Assembly (NCBI RefSeq): GCF_030269325.1
Contig: NZ_BSTD01000008.1
Location: 62,001-126,000 of the forward strand
Direction of reading: 5' to 3'
Length of the DNA stretch: 64,000 nt
Source of the DNA: Amycolatopsis sp. NBRC 101858
GTDB lineage: Bacteria > Actinomycetota > Actinomycetes > Mycobacteriales > Pseudonocardiaceae
The position numbers were made by a program, and so were the translations under genes. The notes beneath the pieces are model-generated. The model made no database searches. It was not told where the DNA came from and saw only the letters and a program-made list of their open reading frames with translations. Shown here in pieces: positions 15,329 to 24,058 of this stretch (the first letter of the stretch is position 1; each line of letters opens with the position of its first letter).

Positions 15329-17053
15329 TCAGCGGCTCAACAGCCGGGCCAGACGACGAACGGTTGACGAACGGTCGCGCGGTCCCGTCGAACGGGGTTC
15401 GTCGAGATGCAGCCGCAACATCGCCGCCGTCGACCAGGCGGGGGGCCTGCCCCGCAGGGAGACCAGTGCCATTACGCCGAACGCCAGCGGTACCGACCAG
15501 GGTGCCGGTTGCTGCACCAAGATCGCCACCCAACCGTGCAGCGGCGGCCCGGCGAGCGCGAACAAGATCGAGCCGGACGACGCGACGAGCCCGGTCAGCA
15601 CCCCGGCGATCCCGCCGGCCGCGGTCAGCCGCGGCCACCAGATGCCGAGCACAAGCAGCGGGCAGAACGTCGACGCGGCGACGGTGAAGCCCCACGTGAC
15701 GAGCACCCCGGCGTCGAGTTCGGCCGAGCGCAGCGCCAGCAGCACCATCACGCCGGCGACGCCGAACACGGCGATCCGCAGGCGGCGCAGCCCGCCGGGC
15801 ACGAGGTCGTGCGCGATGGCGCCGGACATCACCAGCAGCAGGCCGAGCGACGTCGCGAGGAACGCGGCGAACGCGCCCGCGGTCAGCAACGCCGTGAAGA
15901 GGCCACCGGCCCAGCCACTGTCCACTTGGTACGGCAGCGCGACGACCACGGTGTCCGTGGCGCCCGACAGGTAGAGACCCGGCACGAGGACGCGGCCGAG
16001 GACGCCGTAGACGCCGGGGAAGAGGTAGAAGATCCCCAGCAGCGCCACGGTGATCGCGGCCGTGCGGCGGGCGGCCCGGCCGTCCGGGCTGGTGTGGAAG
16101 CGCATGAGCACGTGCGGCAGGCCCATCGTGCCGAGCATGGTCGCGATGAGCACCGCCCACGTCCCGAGCAGCGGGTAGCCCTGGTCGCCGAGGTCGAGCA
16201 GCGGGCGCTGCCAGTCGTGCCCGCCGAGCGGGGCACCGCCGCGGACCGCCGGGACCGCGGTGCCCGCGCCGAACACGACCTCGTCCTGGCTGTGCGCGGT
16301 GAACTCGCCCGGTGGCAGGGTTTCCGCGACGCCGTTGCGGCGGACGGTGGTCGGCTCGCGGATCTCCATCGTGACGTCGACTTCGAACTTGACCGGCGTC
16401 TCGCGGGTGAAGTGGGTGAACTCGACCGGGTTGAGGGCGTCGGTGCGGTTGACGGCGCCGGCCTGCAGCACCAGCCAGATGGCCGGGATCAGGAACAGCA
16501 GCAGCTTCAGCACGAACTGGAACGCCTGCACGTACGTCGCCGCGCGCATCCCGCCGAGGGCGAGGGTGATGCTGACCGCGGCGCCCGCCAGCACGACGCC
16601 GACCCAGTACGGCGTGTGGCCGACGGCGGTGAGCACCAGGCCGGCGGTGCGGAACTGCGGGACGACGTAGATCGTGCCGATCACCAAGACGACCACCGCG
16701 GTGAGGCGGCGCAGCGCGGGGGAGTTGAGGCGGGCTTCGGCGAAGTCGGGGACGGTCAGCGCGCCCGAGCGCCGCATCGGGGCCGCGACCAGGACGAGCA
16801 TCGCGATGTAGCCGGCGGTGAAGCCGACCGGGTACCAGAGCGCCCCGATGCCGTCCTTGACCACGAGCCCGGCGACGCCGAGGAACGACGCCGCGGACAG
16901 GTACTCGCCGGAGACGGCGGCCGAGTTCACCAGCGGCGAGATCCGCCGGGACGCGACGAGGAAGTCCGACGTCGTGCGCATGGCGGCGACCCCGCGCACG
17001 CCGATGAGCAGCGTCACGAGCACGACGGGGGTGACGGCGAGCGCGACGCCCAC
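15329..17053 (-). CDS. Second sodium/solute symporter (SSS family, monocarboxylate type)
   Basis: Membrane symporter of 574 aa related to ActP/MctC-type acetate-propionate-pyruvate carriers. Seen: SDFLVASRRISPLVNSAAVSG, SGEYLSAASFLGVAG, GLPHVLMRFHTSPDGRAARR and about 13 hydrophobic segments. It has an insertion of roughly 100 hydrophilic residues (about 230-330) not found in the neighbouring actP. GTG at 17053 shares one base with the TAG of the preceding 116-aa gene. It is the last gene of the lytS-lytTR-small protein-symporter run, so expression is probably set by that two-component system in response to an external carboxylate. Confidence 0.85.
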   Translation of the reverse strand: MGVALAVTPVVLVTLLIGVRGVAAMRTTSDFLVASRRISPLVNSAAVSGEYLSAASFLGVAGLVVKDGIGALWYPVGFTAGYIAMLVLVAAPMRRSGALTVPDFAEARLNSPALRRLTAVVVLVIGTIYVVPQFRTAGLVLTAVGHTPYWVGVVLAGAAVSITLALGGMRAATYVQAFQFVLKLLLFLIPAIWLVLQAGAVNRTDALNPVEFTHFTRETPVKFEVDVTMEIREPTTVRRNGVAETLPPGEFTAHSQDEVVFGAGTAVPAVRGGAPLGGHDWQRPLLDLGDQGYPLLGTWAVLIATMLGTMGLPHVLMRFHTSPDGRAARRTAAITVALLGIFYLFPGVYGVLGRVLVPGLYLSGATDTVVVALPYQVDSGWAGGLFTALLTAGAFAAFLATSLGLLLVMSGAIAHDLVPGGLRRLRIAVFGVAGVMVLLALRSAELDAGVLVTWGFTVAASTFCPLLVLGIWWPRLTAAGGIAGVLTGLVASSGSILFALAGPPLHGWVAILVQQPAPWSVPLAFGVMALVSLRGRPPAWSTAAMLRLHLDEPRSTGPRDRSSTVRRLARLLSR

Positions 17054-17403
17054 TAGCCGTCGTCCTCGAGGCGTTCGGCGCGGCGCAGCTGCCAGCGCGC
17101 GAGGACGGCCATCGCCGGGTACGGCAGGACCGCGATCATCAGCCAGGACACCGGGATTCCGAGCAGCCGCACGGTGTCGAGGCCCGGGAAGATCGCGAAG
17201 ACGCCCGGCAGGCCGAGGAGGAGGACGAACATCAGGACGAGCGCGGGGACACCACGGCGGCGCTGGGCGCGATACAACGCCGACGCGCGCTGGGTGTCCC
17301 CGACGGGGAGCCGGGTCTGGCGCCAGCGGTGCCGGGAGCGGCGCCGGGCGTGGGCGAGGCGGGTCTGCGGGCTGGTGACGGCGACCCGGCGGATCTTGCT
17401 CAT
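17053..17403 (-). CDS. Small membrane protein between LytTR regulator and symporter
   Basis: Hypothetical protein of 116 aa. Seen: a very basic N-terminal half (many Arg/His) followed by two membrane helices (VPALVLMFVLLLGLPGVFAIF and GIPVSWLMIAVLPYPAMAVL) and a charged tail. The size and helix pair recall DUF485, which accompanies the other symporter here, so it may be the partner of the second symporter. ATG overlaps the regulator stop (ATGA) and its own stop overlaps the symporter GTG, so it is tightly coupled on both sides. No family is recognised with certainty. Confidence 0.75.
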   Translation of the reverse strand: MSKIRRVAVTSPQTRLAHARRRSRHRWRQTRLPVGDTQRASALYRAQRRRGVPALVLMFVLLLGLPGVFAIFPGLDTVRLLGIPVSWLMIAVLPYPAMAVLARWQLRRAERLEDDG

Positions 17404-18155
17404 CGCTGACCCGGCCCGAGCTGCCCTCGTTGAGCGGCTTCCAGCAGCCGGTCTCGCAGGTCCCGCGCGTGCCGGCGGCTGACCGGGACGTCGCCCGCCT
17501 CCGTGTGGGCCAGCAGCCCTCCCGCGCTGTCGCTCCGCAGTTCCAGCACCGCCGCGACGGAGAGGAGGAACCCGCGGTGGACCCGGCTGAACCCGGTGCC
17601 CTCCCAGTACTCCTCGAGCCGCGAGATCGGCATCCGCACCAGGTGCACGCCACCCCGGGTGTGCAGGCGGACGTAATCGCCGTGAGCCTCCACGAACAGC
17701 ACGTCGTCGCGGCGGACGTACCGCGTGCGCCCGCCGGACTCCACCGGGAGCGCGGCCATCGCGTCCGGGGTCGAGCGCGACGACGGCGTCGCGTTGCGCG
17801 TCACCTTCGCCAAGGCCGCGGCCAGCCGTTCGGCGCGGACGGGCTTGAGCAGGTAGTCGACGGCACCGATGCCGTACGCCGTCACGGCGTGGCCGTCGTG
17901 CGCCGTGACGAACACGATCACCGGCGGCTCGCTCAGCTTCGCCAGCAGCCCGGCCAGCTCGAGCCCGTCGAGGCCCGGCATCGAGATGTCGAGGAACACC
18001 GCGTCGAACCTGTCGGCCTGAAGCAGCCTCAACGCCTTCAGCGCGTCGGCCGCGCCGACGACTTCGCCGACTTCGGGCGCTTCGCGGAGCATGCGGCACA
18101 GTTCGTCCAACGCCGGCGCCAAGTCGTCGACGGCGAGGACGCGAAGCCCGGTCAC
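17400..18155 (-). CDS. LytTR-family response regulator
   Basis: Cytoplasmic two-component response regulator of 251 aa. Seen: receiver domain with acidic pair D10-D11, phospho-acceptor Asp56 in VFLDISMPG, T in VTAHD and K in LLKPV; then a LytTR DNA-binding domain (about 143-245) with YVRRDDVLFVEAHGDYVRLHT and FSRVHRGFLLS. It starts at GTG, overlapping the sensor gene stop (GTGA), and its own stop overlaps the next gene. Known relatives (BtsR, YpdB) switch on carboxylate transporter genes on sensing pyruvate, which matches the downstream symporters. Confidence 0.92.
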   Translation of the reverse strand: MTGLRVLAVDDLAPALDELCRMLREAPEVGEVVGAADALKALRLLQADRFDAVFLDISMPGLDGLELAGLLAKLSEPPVIVFVTAHDGHAVTAYGIGAVDYLLKPVRAERLAAALAKVTRNATPSSRSTPDAMAALPVESGGRTRYVRRDDVLFVEAHGDYVRLHTRGGVHLVRMPISRLEEYWEGTGFSRVHRGFLLSVAAVLELRSDSAGGLLAHTEAGDVPVSRRHARDLRDRLLEAAQRGQLGPGQR

Positions 18156-19204
18156 GGCAGCACCCCGGGCTGGAACCGCGGCACCCGGACGACCACGCGG
18201 GTGCCCGCGCCGACCTCGGTTTCCACGGTCAGCCCGTACCAGGCGCCGTAGACGTCCCGCAGTCGTCTGTCCACATTGGCCAGTCCGAGTCCGGCGGGGT
18301 CGTCCTCGCCGGTGCGCCCGGCCAGGATGTCCGCCGCGCGCTTCGGGTCCATGCCCACCCCGTCGTCCTCGACGAAGATCACGCAGTCGTTCCCTTCCGC
18401 CTGGCCGTGCACCTGGACGAAGCCGGTGCCCGAGCGCGGCTCGATGCCGTGCCGGATCGCGTTCTCCACCAACGGCTCCAGCACGAGGTAGGGCACCGCG
18501 ACGGCGAGGATCTCCGGGGCGACGCGCACCTGGACGCGCAGCCGTTCGCCGAGCACCGCCCGCTGCAGCGCCAGGTACGTCTCGATCGCGCGGAACTCCT
18601 CGGCGACCACCGTGTACTCGCCGTGCCGCGCGAGGCTGTAGCGCGTGTAGTCGGCGAAGTCGAGCATGAGGTCGCGGGCGCGGTCGGGGTCCGAGCGCAC
18701 CAGCGACGCGATGACGGTCAGCGCGTTGTAGACGAAGTGCGGCGACATCTCCGCGCGCAGGGCCCGCAGTTCGGCCTGGGCCGCCTGCTCCGCCGACGCT
18801 TCGAGCCGACCTCGCTCCAGAGCCTGGACGACGAGGTCGGCGGCCTGGGCCGCGACGGCGTCCCGGACGTCGCCGACGACCAGCAGCGCCCCGGCCAGTT
18901 CGTCGTGGACGTGCAGCGGCAGCACGAGGACGTCCGGCGCGGAGCCGGGTTCCTCGGTGTGGAGCACGCCGTCGAGGACGGTCGCGACGACCGCGTCCGG
19001 CCCCGGCCGCCCCGACCAGAGCAGCGAGCCGGACAGGTCGGTGAGGCCGAGCCCCGGGAAGCCGAACAGCCGGCGCAGGTGGTGCGCGGCGCGGCGGGCC
19101 CGGGTGCCGGAGAGGCCGTCGCGCAGGTCGTCGGTGATCCGGCGGGCGGCGGCGAGCACCGGCAGCGGGTCGGCGCGGGACGCCGGGCGCAGGTGCACGG
19201 TCAT
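18152..19204 (-). CDS. LytS-type sensor histidine kinase, GAF-containing and apparently soluble
   Basis: Sensor kinase of 350 aa. Seen: an N-terminal GAF-like region (about 10-140) with no evident membrane helix, then a His_kinase (LytS) block with phospho-acceptor His in EMSPHFVYNALT (about 155) and an ATPase domain with N-box LEPLVENAIRHGIEPR and G-box GVGM / GLGLANVDRRL. Most LytS kinases carry membrane segments; this one appears cytoplasmic, so it may sense an internal metabolite. GGGGAGG precedes the ATG. It is the first gene of the two-component/symporter run. Confidence 0.9.
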   Translation of the reverse strand: MTVHLRPASRADPLPVLAAARRITDDLRDGLSGTRARRAAHHLRRLFGFPGLGLTDLSGSLLWSGRPGPDAVVATVLDGVLHTEEPGSAPDVLVLPLHVHDELAGALLVVGDVRDAVAAQAADLVVQALERGRLEASAEQAAQAELRALRAEMSPHFVYNALTVIASLVRSDPDRARDLMLDFADYTRYSLARHGEYTVVAEEFRAIETYLALQRAVLGERLRVQVRVAPEILAVAVPYLVLEPLVENAIRHGIEPRSGTGFVQVHGQAEGNDCVIFVEDDGVGMDPKRAADILAGRTGEDDPAGLGLANVDRRLRDVYGAWYGLTVETEVGAGTRVVVRVPRFQPGVLP

Positions 19205-19249
19205 CGGGCCTCCCCTCGGCGACGGTGTCCAGGGGACCAGATCCTACGG

Positions 19250-19945
19250 CTACGCGGGGTCCTCGCGGTCGGCCAGCACCTGGGCGTGGCGGCGGAAGCG
19301 GCGCCAGGTGCGGTAGTCGTCGAGCGCCGGGACGTCACCGAGCAGGGTCGCGTTCGGCGGGTACGGGCGGTCCGGCAGGGCGACCCAGGCGGTCGTGCGG
19401 GTCTCCTTGACCGCCACCGGCACCGGCCGGAACGTCGTCGGGTCGAGCGCCTCGCTGTGCCGGACGACCTCGTCGAAGAACCAGGTCGACGTGATCAGCG
19501 CCAGCACCCCGCGCGAGGACTTGAGCGCCTTCCTCAACGGCGCGGCCTCCAGGAGCCGGAACGTCTGGTTGATCGCCGGCGCGGTGACCCCGAAGTCGTC
19601 GTGGGCGACCTCGCCCGCGTGCAGTGCCATCCGCAGCCGGATCCGGGCCTCGGCGTGGTGGGTCAGGTTGTGCCGGTGCAGCGCCACGGCGAGCGCGTTG
19701 GGCAGGTACTCGACGAAGGGTCCCTTGGGGATCTCCGGCGGGGCGAGCACGAAGACGCCGTCCCCGCAGTCCTCTCTCCGGCAGTGCCGCCACGGGACGC
19801 CGGCGTCGTCGAAGGCCCGGAACAGCGCGCGGTAGAGCCCTTCGCGCAACGCCAGGCGGTGGGGCGTCGTCCTGCGCCGGTCGCCGTAGCCCTCGACGTC
19901 GACGGCGAAGATCGTCCGGTGTGTCGCCGGCCGCTCGTAGTTCAT
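19250..19945 (-). CDS. Nucleotidyl-cyclase-fold protein, probably degenerate
   Basis: Protein of 231 aa built on the class III cyclase fold: FAVDVEGYGDRRRT keeps the first metal Asp, DCGDGVFVL resembles the second metal loop, and HAGEVAHDDFGVTAPAINQTFRLLEA retains an Asn-x3-Arg pair. The loops differ from canonical cyclases and no substrate-specifying Lys is obvious, so it may bind rather than make cyclic nucleotides. ATG at 19945 has GGGAGGG just upstream; longer readings run through the promoter region. Upstream are two copies of GCACATGCAT. It stands alone between the sensor kinase and the sugar operon. Confidence 0.65.
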   Translation of the reverse strand: MNYERPATHRTIFAVDVEGYGDRRRTTPHRLALREGLYRALFRAFDDAGVPWRHCRREDCGDGVFVLAPPEIPKGPFVEYLPNALAVALHRHNLTHHAEARIRLRMALHAGEVAHDDFGVTAPAINQTFRLLEAAPLRKALKSSRGVLALITSTWFFDEVVRHSEALDPTTFRPVPVAVKETRTTAWVALPDRPYPPNATLLGDVPALDDYRTWRRFRRHAQVLADREDPA

Positions 19946-19961
19946 CGCACCCTCCCTGCGA

Positions 19962-19989
19962 TCATGCATGTGCCGATGCATGTGCATTT
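19962..19989. promoter_or_regulatory. Direct repeat upstream of the cyclase-like gene
   Basis: On the minus strand GCACATGCAT occurs twice, separated by CG, each containing the ATGCAT palindrome. It lies 17 bp upstream of the start codon and could be an operator. The remainder of the 19946-20143 gap shows no gene. Confidence 0.35.
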
Positions 19990-20143
19990 GAGTGTGACGC
20001 GGGACACCCGGATCGGGAACCGGCCGTGCGGTGAGCGGTGCTCCTACCGCGGTGACCGGCAGTGAGCGATCGGCGTTGGTGAAATCGCCTGGTGAGCGGA
20101 TTGACAACCATCACCGCGGGAGCTGACGGACAGAACGTGAAAG

Positions 20144-20180
20144 CGGCGGGACCGTGCCGGGTCTCGGCACGGCCCCGCCG
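20144..20180 (-). terminator. Strong terminator of the sugar-transport operon
   Basis: Stem of CGGCGGG + CCGTGCCG pairing with CGGCACGG + CCCGCCG, with one mismatch and a 5-nt loop, 14 bp past the binding-protein stop. Confidence 0.8.
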
Positions 20181-20193
20181 CCGGATCAGGGGG

Positions 20194-21189
20194 TCAGCAG
20201 GACTGCTTGTAGAAGTACTGCGAGTTGGCGTCCATGTCCGCCTTGGTGATCGAGTGCAGCTGCGCGGTCAGGTTCCGCGTCACCGGCTTGCCCTCGATGG
20301 CCGCCACGGCCTGCTGGACGCCCTGGGTGCCGATCGAGGCCGGGTCCTGGGCGATCAGGGCCTGGTACTGGCCGTTCTTGAGGCCCTCGACCTCCGACGG
20401 GCTGGCGTCGAAGCCGATCAGGTTCACCGCACCGACCTTGCCCGCGTTGCGCAGGCCGGTCGCCGCGCCTTCACCGGTGTTGAGGTTGGTCGCGAAGACG
20501 CCGATGAGGTCCGGGGTCGACGACAGCGCCGCCGTCACCTTGGCTGCGGCCTGCTCCGGCTCGTTCTGGGTGAACTGGACGCCGATCGACTTCAGGTTCG
20601 GGGTGTTCTTCAGCTCGTCCTCGAAGCCCTTCACGCGGGCCGCCGTGGTGGACGTGCCGGCGATCGTGTCGAGCACCAGCACCGAGCCGCTCTTGCCGCT
20701 CGCCAGCTTGGCCATCGTCTGGGCCGCGAGCTTGCCGCCCGCGGTGTTGTCCGACGAGACGGACGACGCGGCCACGCTCGTGTCCTTCAGCGAGGTGTCG
20801 ACCTCGACGATCTTCGAGCCGCGCGCCTTCACCTGCTGGATCGGCGCCAGCATCGCGGTGTCGTCGGTGGGGGCGATGAGCAGTGCCGCCGGCGGGTTCG
20901 AGCCGAGGGCGTTGACCAGCTGGGTCTGCAGGGGCGCGTCGAACTTCTGCGGCGCCTGCGTGGTCAGCTCGTAGCCGAGCTTCTTCGCCTCGGCCTCCGC
21001 GCCGCACTGCAGCGAGATGTAGAACGGCTCGGCCTGCACACCCGGGATCAGCGCCAGCTTCTTGCCGCCCACCGGCTGGGCCGAGTCACCGGACCCGGTC
21101 TGCCCCACCGTGCCGGACCCGCACGCGGTGAGCAGGGCGGCGGCGGAGACCACGGCACCCATGGCGGTGAGAGTCTTGGTCAGCTTCAT
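20194..21189 (-). CDS. Sugar ABC transporter substrate-binding lipoprotein (RbsB/FrcB type)
   Basis: Captures a monosaccharide outside the membrane for the adjacent ABC permease. Seen: lipoprotein signal with lipobox LLTAC (Cys23), then a type I periplasmic-binding fold (KLALIPGVQAEPFYISLQCGAEAEAKKLGYEL; IAPTDDTA; VDTSLKDTS; SSDNTAGG; GFDASPSEVEGLKNG; IAQDPASIG). At 331 aa the length is typical. ATG at 21189 has AGAGGTG 7 nt upstream. It is the last gene of the lacI-manA-ATPase-permease run and is followed by a strong terminator. The sugar is inferred from context to be mannose or a related hexose. Confidence 0.9.
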   Translation of the reverse strand: MKLTKTLTAMGAVVSAAALLTACGSGTVGQTGSGDSAQPVGGKKLALIPGVQAEPFYISLQCGAEAEAKKLGYELTTQAPQKFDAPLQTQLVNALGSNPPAALLIAPTDDTAMLAPIQQVKARGSKIVEVDTSLKDTSVAASSVSSDNTAGGKLAAQTMAKLASGKSGSVLVLDTIAGTSTTAARVKGFEDELKNTPNLKSIGVQFTQNEPEQAAAKVTAALSSTPDLIGVFATNLNTGEGAATGLRNAGKVGAVNLIGFDASPSEVEGLKNGQYQALIAQDPASIGTQGVQQAVAAIEGKPVTRNLTAQLHSITKADMDANSQYFYKQSC

Positions 21190-21219
21190 TCGTAAGCACC
21201 TCTTTGTACTCGGGGGAAC

Positions 21220-22263
21220 TCAGCGGGAGTTGCGGCGACGGCGGCGTTGCTGGTCGAACCAGACCGCGGCGATCAGGACCCAGCTGACGATGAACATCTG
21301 CCAGAAGTCCTGGACGTGGATGATGTTGAAACCCTTGCGCAGCACGGCGGGGATGAAGACGCCGATGACCGTGCCCAGGATCGTGCCGACCCCGCCGAAG
21401 AGGCTGGTCCCGCCCATCACGACCGCGGCGATGGCGTTGAGGTTGTCGGTGGTGTGCCCGGAGATGGTCGTCGAGTTGTAGTAGGCCAGCGAAAGGAAGC
21501 CGGCGATCCCGGCCAGGAAACCGGTGAGCGTGTAGACCTTCAGCAGGTGCGCGGTGACGCCGATGCCCACGCGCCGCGCGCCCTCGGCGTTGGAGCCCAC
21601 CGCGAACGTGTACCGGCCGAACTTCGTCGTCCGCAGCAGCCAGGCCCCGATCACCGTGATCACGATCGCCACGATCACCAGGTTCGGCACCACGCCGAAG
21701 GAAGTGCCGTAGCCCAGCGTCTTCGTGAGCTCGGACGGCACCGTGCGTAGGTCCGAACCGCCGTTCAGCAGGTAGGCGGTAGCCAGGGAGGCCCCCATGG
21801 TGCCGAGCGTGACGATCAGCGGCGGCAGTTTCGTCAGCGCGACCAGGGCGCCGTTGATCAAGCCCCAGATCGTGCCGGTGACCACGGCGACGACGAGCCC
21901 GACGAAGATCACGCCCCAGCCGGCGTTCGACGCGTCGCCACCGGAGAGCGCTTCCATCGTCTTGCCCCCGACCATGCCCGAGAGGATCAGCACCGAGCCG
22001 ACCGAGAGGTCGATGCCCGAGGTGATGATCACGAACGTCATGCCGACGGAGAGGATGAGCAGGACCGAGGACTCGATGAACAGCGTCTGGAAGGTGAACA
22101 GCGTCGGGAAGGTGTCCGGCGCGATCACGCTGAACAGCACGACCAGGGCCAGCAGGACCAGGCCGATCCAGAACGTGTTGGCCTCCACCAGGCGCTTGCC
22201 CAGCGGTCGCTTGCCGAAGCCGGCTTCGGGTGTTTCCTGGATGTCCTTCGTGGGGGCGGTCAC
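21220..22263 (-). CDS. Sugar ABC transporter permease (RbsC/FrcC type)
   Basis: Membrane subunit of a CUT2-class importer, 347 aa, about 9-10 hydrophobic segments. Seen: SVGMTFVIITSGIDLSVGS, the strongly conserved CUT2 permease motif, plus FAVGSNAEGARRVGI (ATPase-contact loop). GTG at 22263 overlaps the stop of the ATPase gene (GTGA). With one ATPase and one binding protein it forms a minimal CUT2 importer of the fructose/ribose/mannose type. Confidence 0.92.
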   Translation of the reverse strand: MTAPTKDIQETPEAGFGKRPLGKRLVEANTFWIGLVLLALVVLFSVIAPDTFPTLFTFQTLFIESSVLLILSVGMTFVIITSGIDLSVGSVLILSGMVGGKTMEALSGGDASNAGWGVIFVGLVVAVVTGTIWGLINGALVALTKLPPLIVTLGTMGASLATAYLLNGGSDLRTVPSELTKTLGYGTSFGVVPNLVIVAIVITVIGAWLLRTTKFGRYTFAVGSNAEGARRVGIGVTAHLLKVYTLTGFLAGIAGFLSLAYYNSTTISGHTTDNLNAIAAVVMGGTSLFGGVGTILGTVIGVFIPAVLRKGFNIIHVQDFWQMFIVSWVLIAAVWFDQQRRRRRNSR

Positions 22264-23024
22264 GCGGCCTCCTCCTGCACGAGCGCGCCGGTCATCGCGG
22301 CGACGAGGTCCTCGAGCTTCGTGTCCGACCCGGTGAACCGGGCGACGCGCTTGCCGAGCCGCAGCACCTCGACGCGGTCGGCGACCGACAGCACCTCGGG
22401 CATGTTGTGGCTGATCAGCACGACGGCGATGCCCTTGTCGCGCACCTTCTTGATGACTTCGAGCACGCGCTCCCGCTGCACGACGCCCAGCGCCGCGGTC
22501 GGCTCGTCCATGAACACGACCTTCGACGCCCACACGACCGACCGCGCGACCGCGACGCTCTGGCGCTGCCCGCCGGACAGCGAGCCGATCGGGACGTCGG
22601 TGCTCTGCAGCGTCACGCCGAGGCGCTGGAACTCCTCGACGGCCTGGCGCCGCATCTCGGCCTTGTCGAGCATGCCGAGCTTGCCGAGGATGCCCTTGCG
22701 GTGGATTTCGCGGCCCAGGAACAGGTTCGCGGCCGGGTCGAGCTCCGGCGCGACGGCCAGGTCCTGGTAGACGGTCTCGATGCCCAGGCGACGCGCCGTC
22801 GTCGGCGAGTCGAAGTGCACCTCGGCACCGTCGAGGACGATCTTCCCGGACGTCGGCTGTTCCGCGCCCGAGAGGCACTTGACCAGGGTGGACTTGCCGG
22901 CGCCGTTGTCGCCGATCAGCGCGGTCACCTCGCCCGCGCGGGCCTGGAAAGCCGCACCGCGCAGGGCTTCGACCGACCCGTAGTGCTTCGTCAGGTCGAC
23001 CGCTTCCAGCAGGATTTCGCTCAT
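22260..23024 (-). CDS. Sugar ABC transporter ATP-binding protein (single-domain CUT2)
   Basis: Energises the adjacent permease, 254 aa. Seen: Walker A GDNGAGKST (38-46), Q-loop YQDLAV, signature LSGGQRQ, Walker B VVFMDEPTA and switch His in LISHNM. Most CUT2 ATPases are tandem two-domain proteins; this is the single-domain kind seen in FrcA-type systems. ATG overlaps the manA TGA. Confidence 0.92.
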   Translation of the reverse strand: MSEILLEAVDLTKHYGSVEALRGAAFQARAGEVTALIGDNGAGKSTLVKCLSGAEQPTSGKIVLDGAEVHFDSPTTARRLGIETVYQDLAVAPELDPAANLFLGREIHRKGILGKLGMLDKAEMRRQAVEEFQRLGVTLQSTDVPIGSLSGGQRQSVAVARSVVWASKVVFMDEPTAALGVVQRERVLEVIKKVRDKGIAVVLISHNMPEVLSVADRVEVLRLGKRVARFTGSDTKLEDLVAAMTGALVQEEAA

Positions 23025-24058
23025 CCGTGCCTCTCTTCCGGCGCCGGCGGCCGGCAGCGGATCACCGTCGCCGTGCCGGACAGCTCGGTCTGGCCGGCGT
23101 CGAACGGCACGACGTAGGTGTCGCCCTTCGCCAGCGCGTGCTCGCCGCCGTGCTCGGTGCGCAGGGTGCCTTCGCCGTCGAGGACGACGAGCACTGCGAA
23201 CGACGGGTCGAGTGACAACGTTGTCGTCTTGTCCGTACGCAGCTGGTCGGCTCGGAAGAACCGCTCCGATCCGCCGGCCAGCAGGTCCACTGTGGACGCG
23301 TGGTCGCCCGCGGTGCGCTTGATGATGCTCTCCAGGCGCCCGGCGTCCCAGCCCGACGTGTCGAGCGCCTCGATGGCGGTGTCGAACCCGATCCCGAGGT
23401 GACCCTTCTCCGGCGACGCGAGGAAGTCACGCCACTCGATGGTCAGCGAGAAGTCGGTCGGCTGCTGCAGTTCGACGACGAACACGCCCTCGCCGATCGC
23501 GTGCGGCAGCCCGGCCGGGATGTAGACGGTGTCGCCCGCGGTCACCGGGACGCTGTTCAGCGCGCCCAGCATCGACGGCACGTCCTGCTCCCGCGTCCAC
23601 TCGGACACGGTCGCCTTGGACAGCGTCTCCTTGAAGCCGGGGTAGACGCGCGGGTCGTCGCCGTAGGTGCCGACCACGATCCACGCCTCGGTCTTGCCGA
23701 AGTGCGAGTCGAAGTGCTGCTTCGCGAAGGCGTCGTCCGGGTGGAAGTGCACGGGCAGCCGCTGGCCCGCGTCGAGGAGCTTGACCAGCAGCCCGGTCGA
23801 CGTCCCGAGCGCTTCGACGTGCTTCGCGCCGAGCCAGGCGTTCGGGTTCTCGAGCACGGCGTCCCGCAGCCAGGCGCCGTCCGGGAGCCGGGTGAGGCCG
23901 TTGGTCTCCTGGCCGAACATGGTGCTGACCGAGGCGACCCAGTCCTCCGGGCCGAACTTCTTCTCGGAGGACGCCCCGCGCAACGCCGCGATGGCGTCGC
24001 CGCCGCGGTAGAACTGCGGCGGCTGGTTGGCCGGAAGGCGGATCGGTTCGAGGGTCAC
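23021..24058 (-). CDS. manA: Mannose-6-phosphate isomerase, class I
   Basis: Zinc cupin enzyme converting mannose-6-phosphate to fructose-6-phosphate, 345 aa. Seen: LLVKLLDAGQRLPVHFHPDD with zinc-binding HxH, KTEAWIVV, GDTVYIPAGLPHAIG and VVELQQPTDFS, the usual type I order. GTG at 24058 overlaps the lacI stop (GTGA). Its presence ties the transport operon to mannose, which fits the two secreted GH92 mannosidases nearby. The gene carries an internal exact copy of the lacI-start palindrome (23214-23225). Confidence 0.92.
   Translation of the reverse strand: MTLEPIRLPANQPPQFYRGGDAIAALRGASSEKKFGPEDWVASVSTMFGQETNGLTRLPDGAWLRDAVLENPNAWLGAKHVEALGTSTGLLVKLLDAGQRLPVHFHPDDAFAKQHFDSHFGKTEAWIVVGTYGDDPRVYPGFKETLSKATVSEWTREQDVPSMLGALNSVPVTAGDTVYIPAGLPHAIGEGVFVVELQQPTDFSLTIEWRDFLASPEKGHLGIGFDTAIEALDTSGWDAGRLESIIKRTAGDHASTVDLLAGGSERFFRADQLRTDKTTTLSLDPSFAVLVVLDGEGTLRTEHGGEHALAKGDTYVVPFDAGQTELSGTATVIRCRPPAPEERHG
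23214..23225. promoter_or_regulatory. Intragenic copy of the LacI-type operator inside manA
   Basis: GACAACGTTGTC, identical to the palindrome at the lacI start. In the manA frame it encodes part of KTTTLSL, a non-catalytic stretch. A chance exact 12-mer in the same operon is unlikely, but codon context could produce it. Confidence 0.5.

Noticed and set aside
16260..16670. Possible gene on the plus strand within the second symporter
   Set aside because: Ser/Thr/Arg-rich frame antisense to conserved membrane helices and the insertion; shadow frame.
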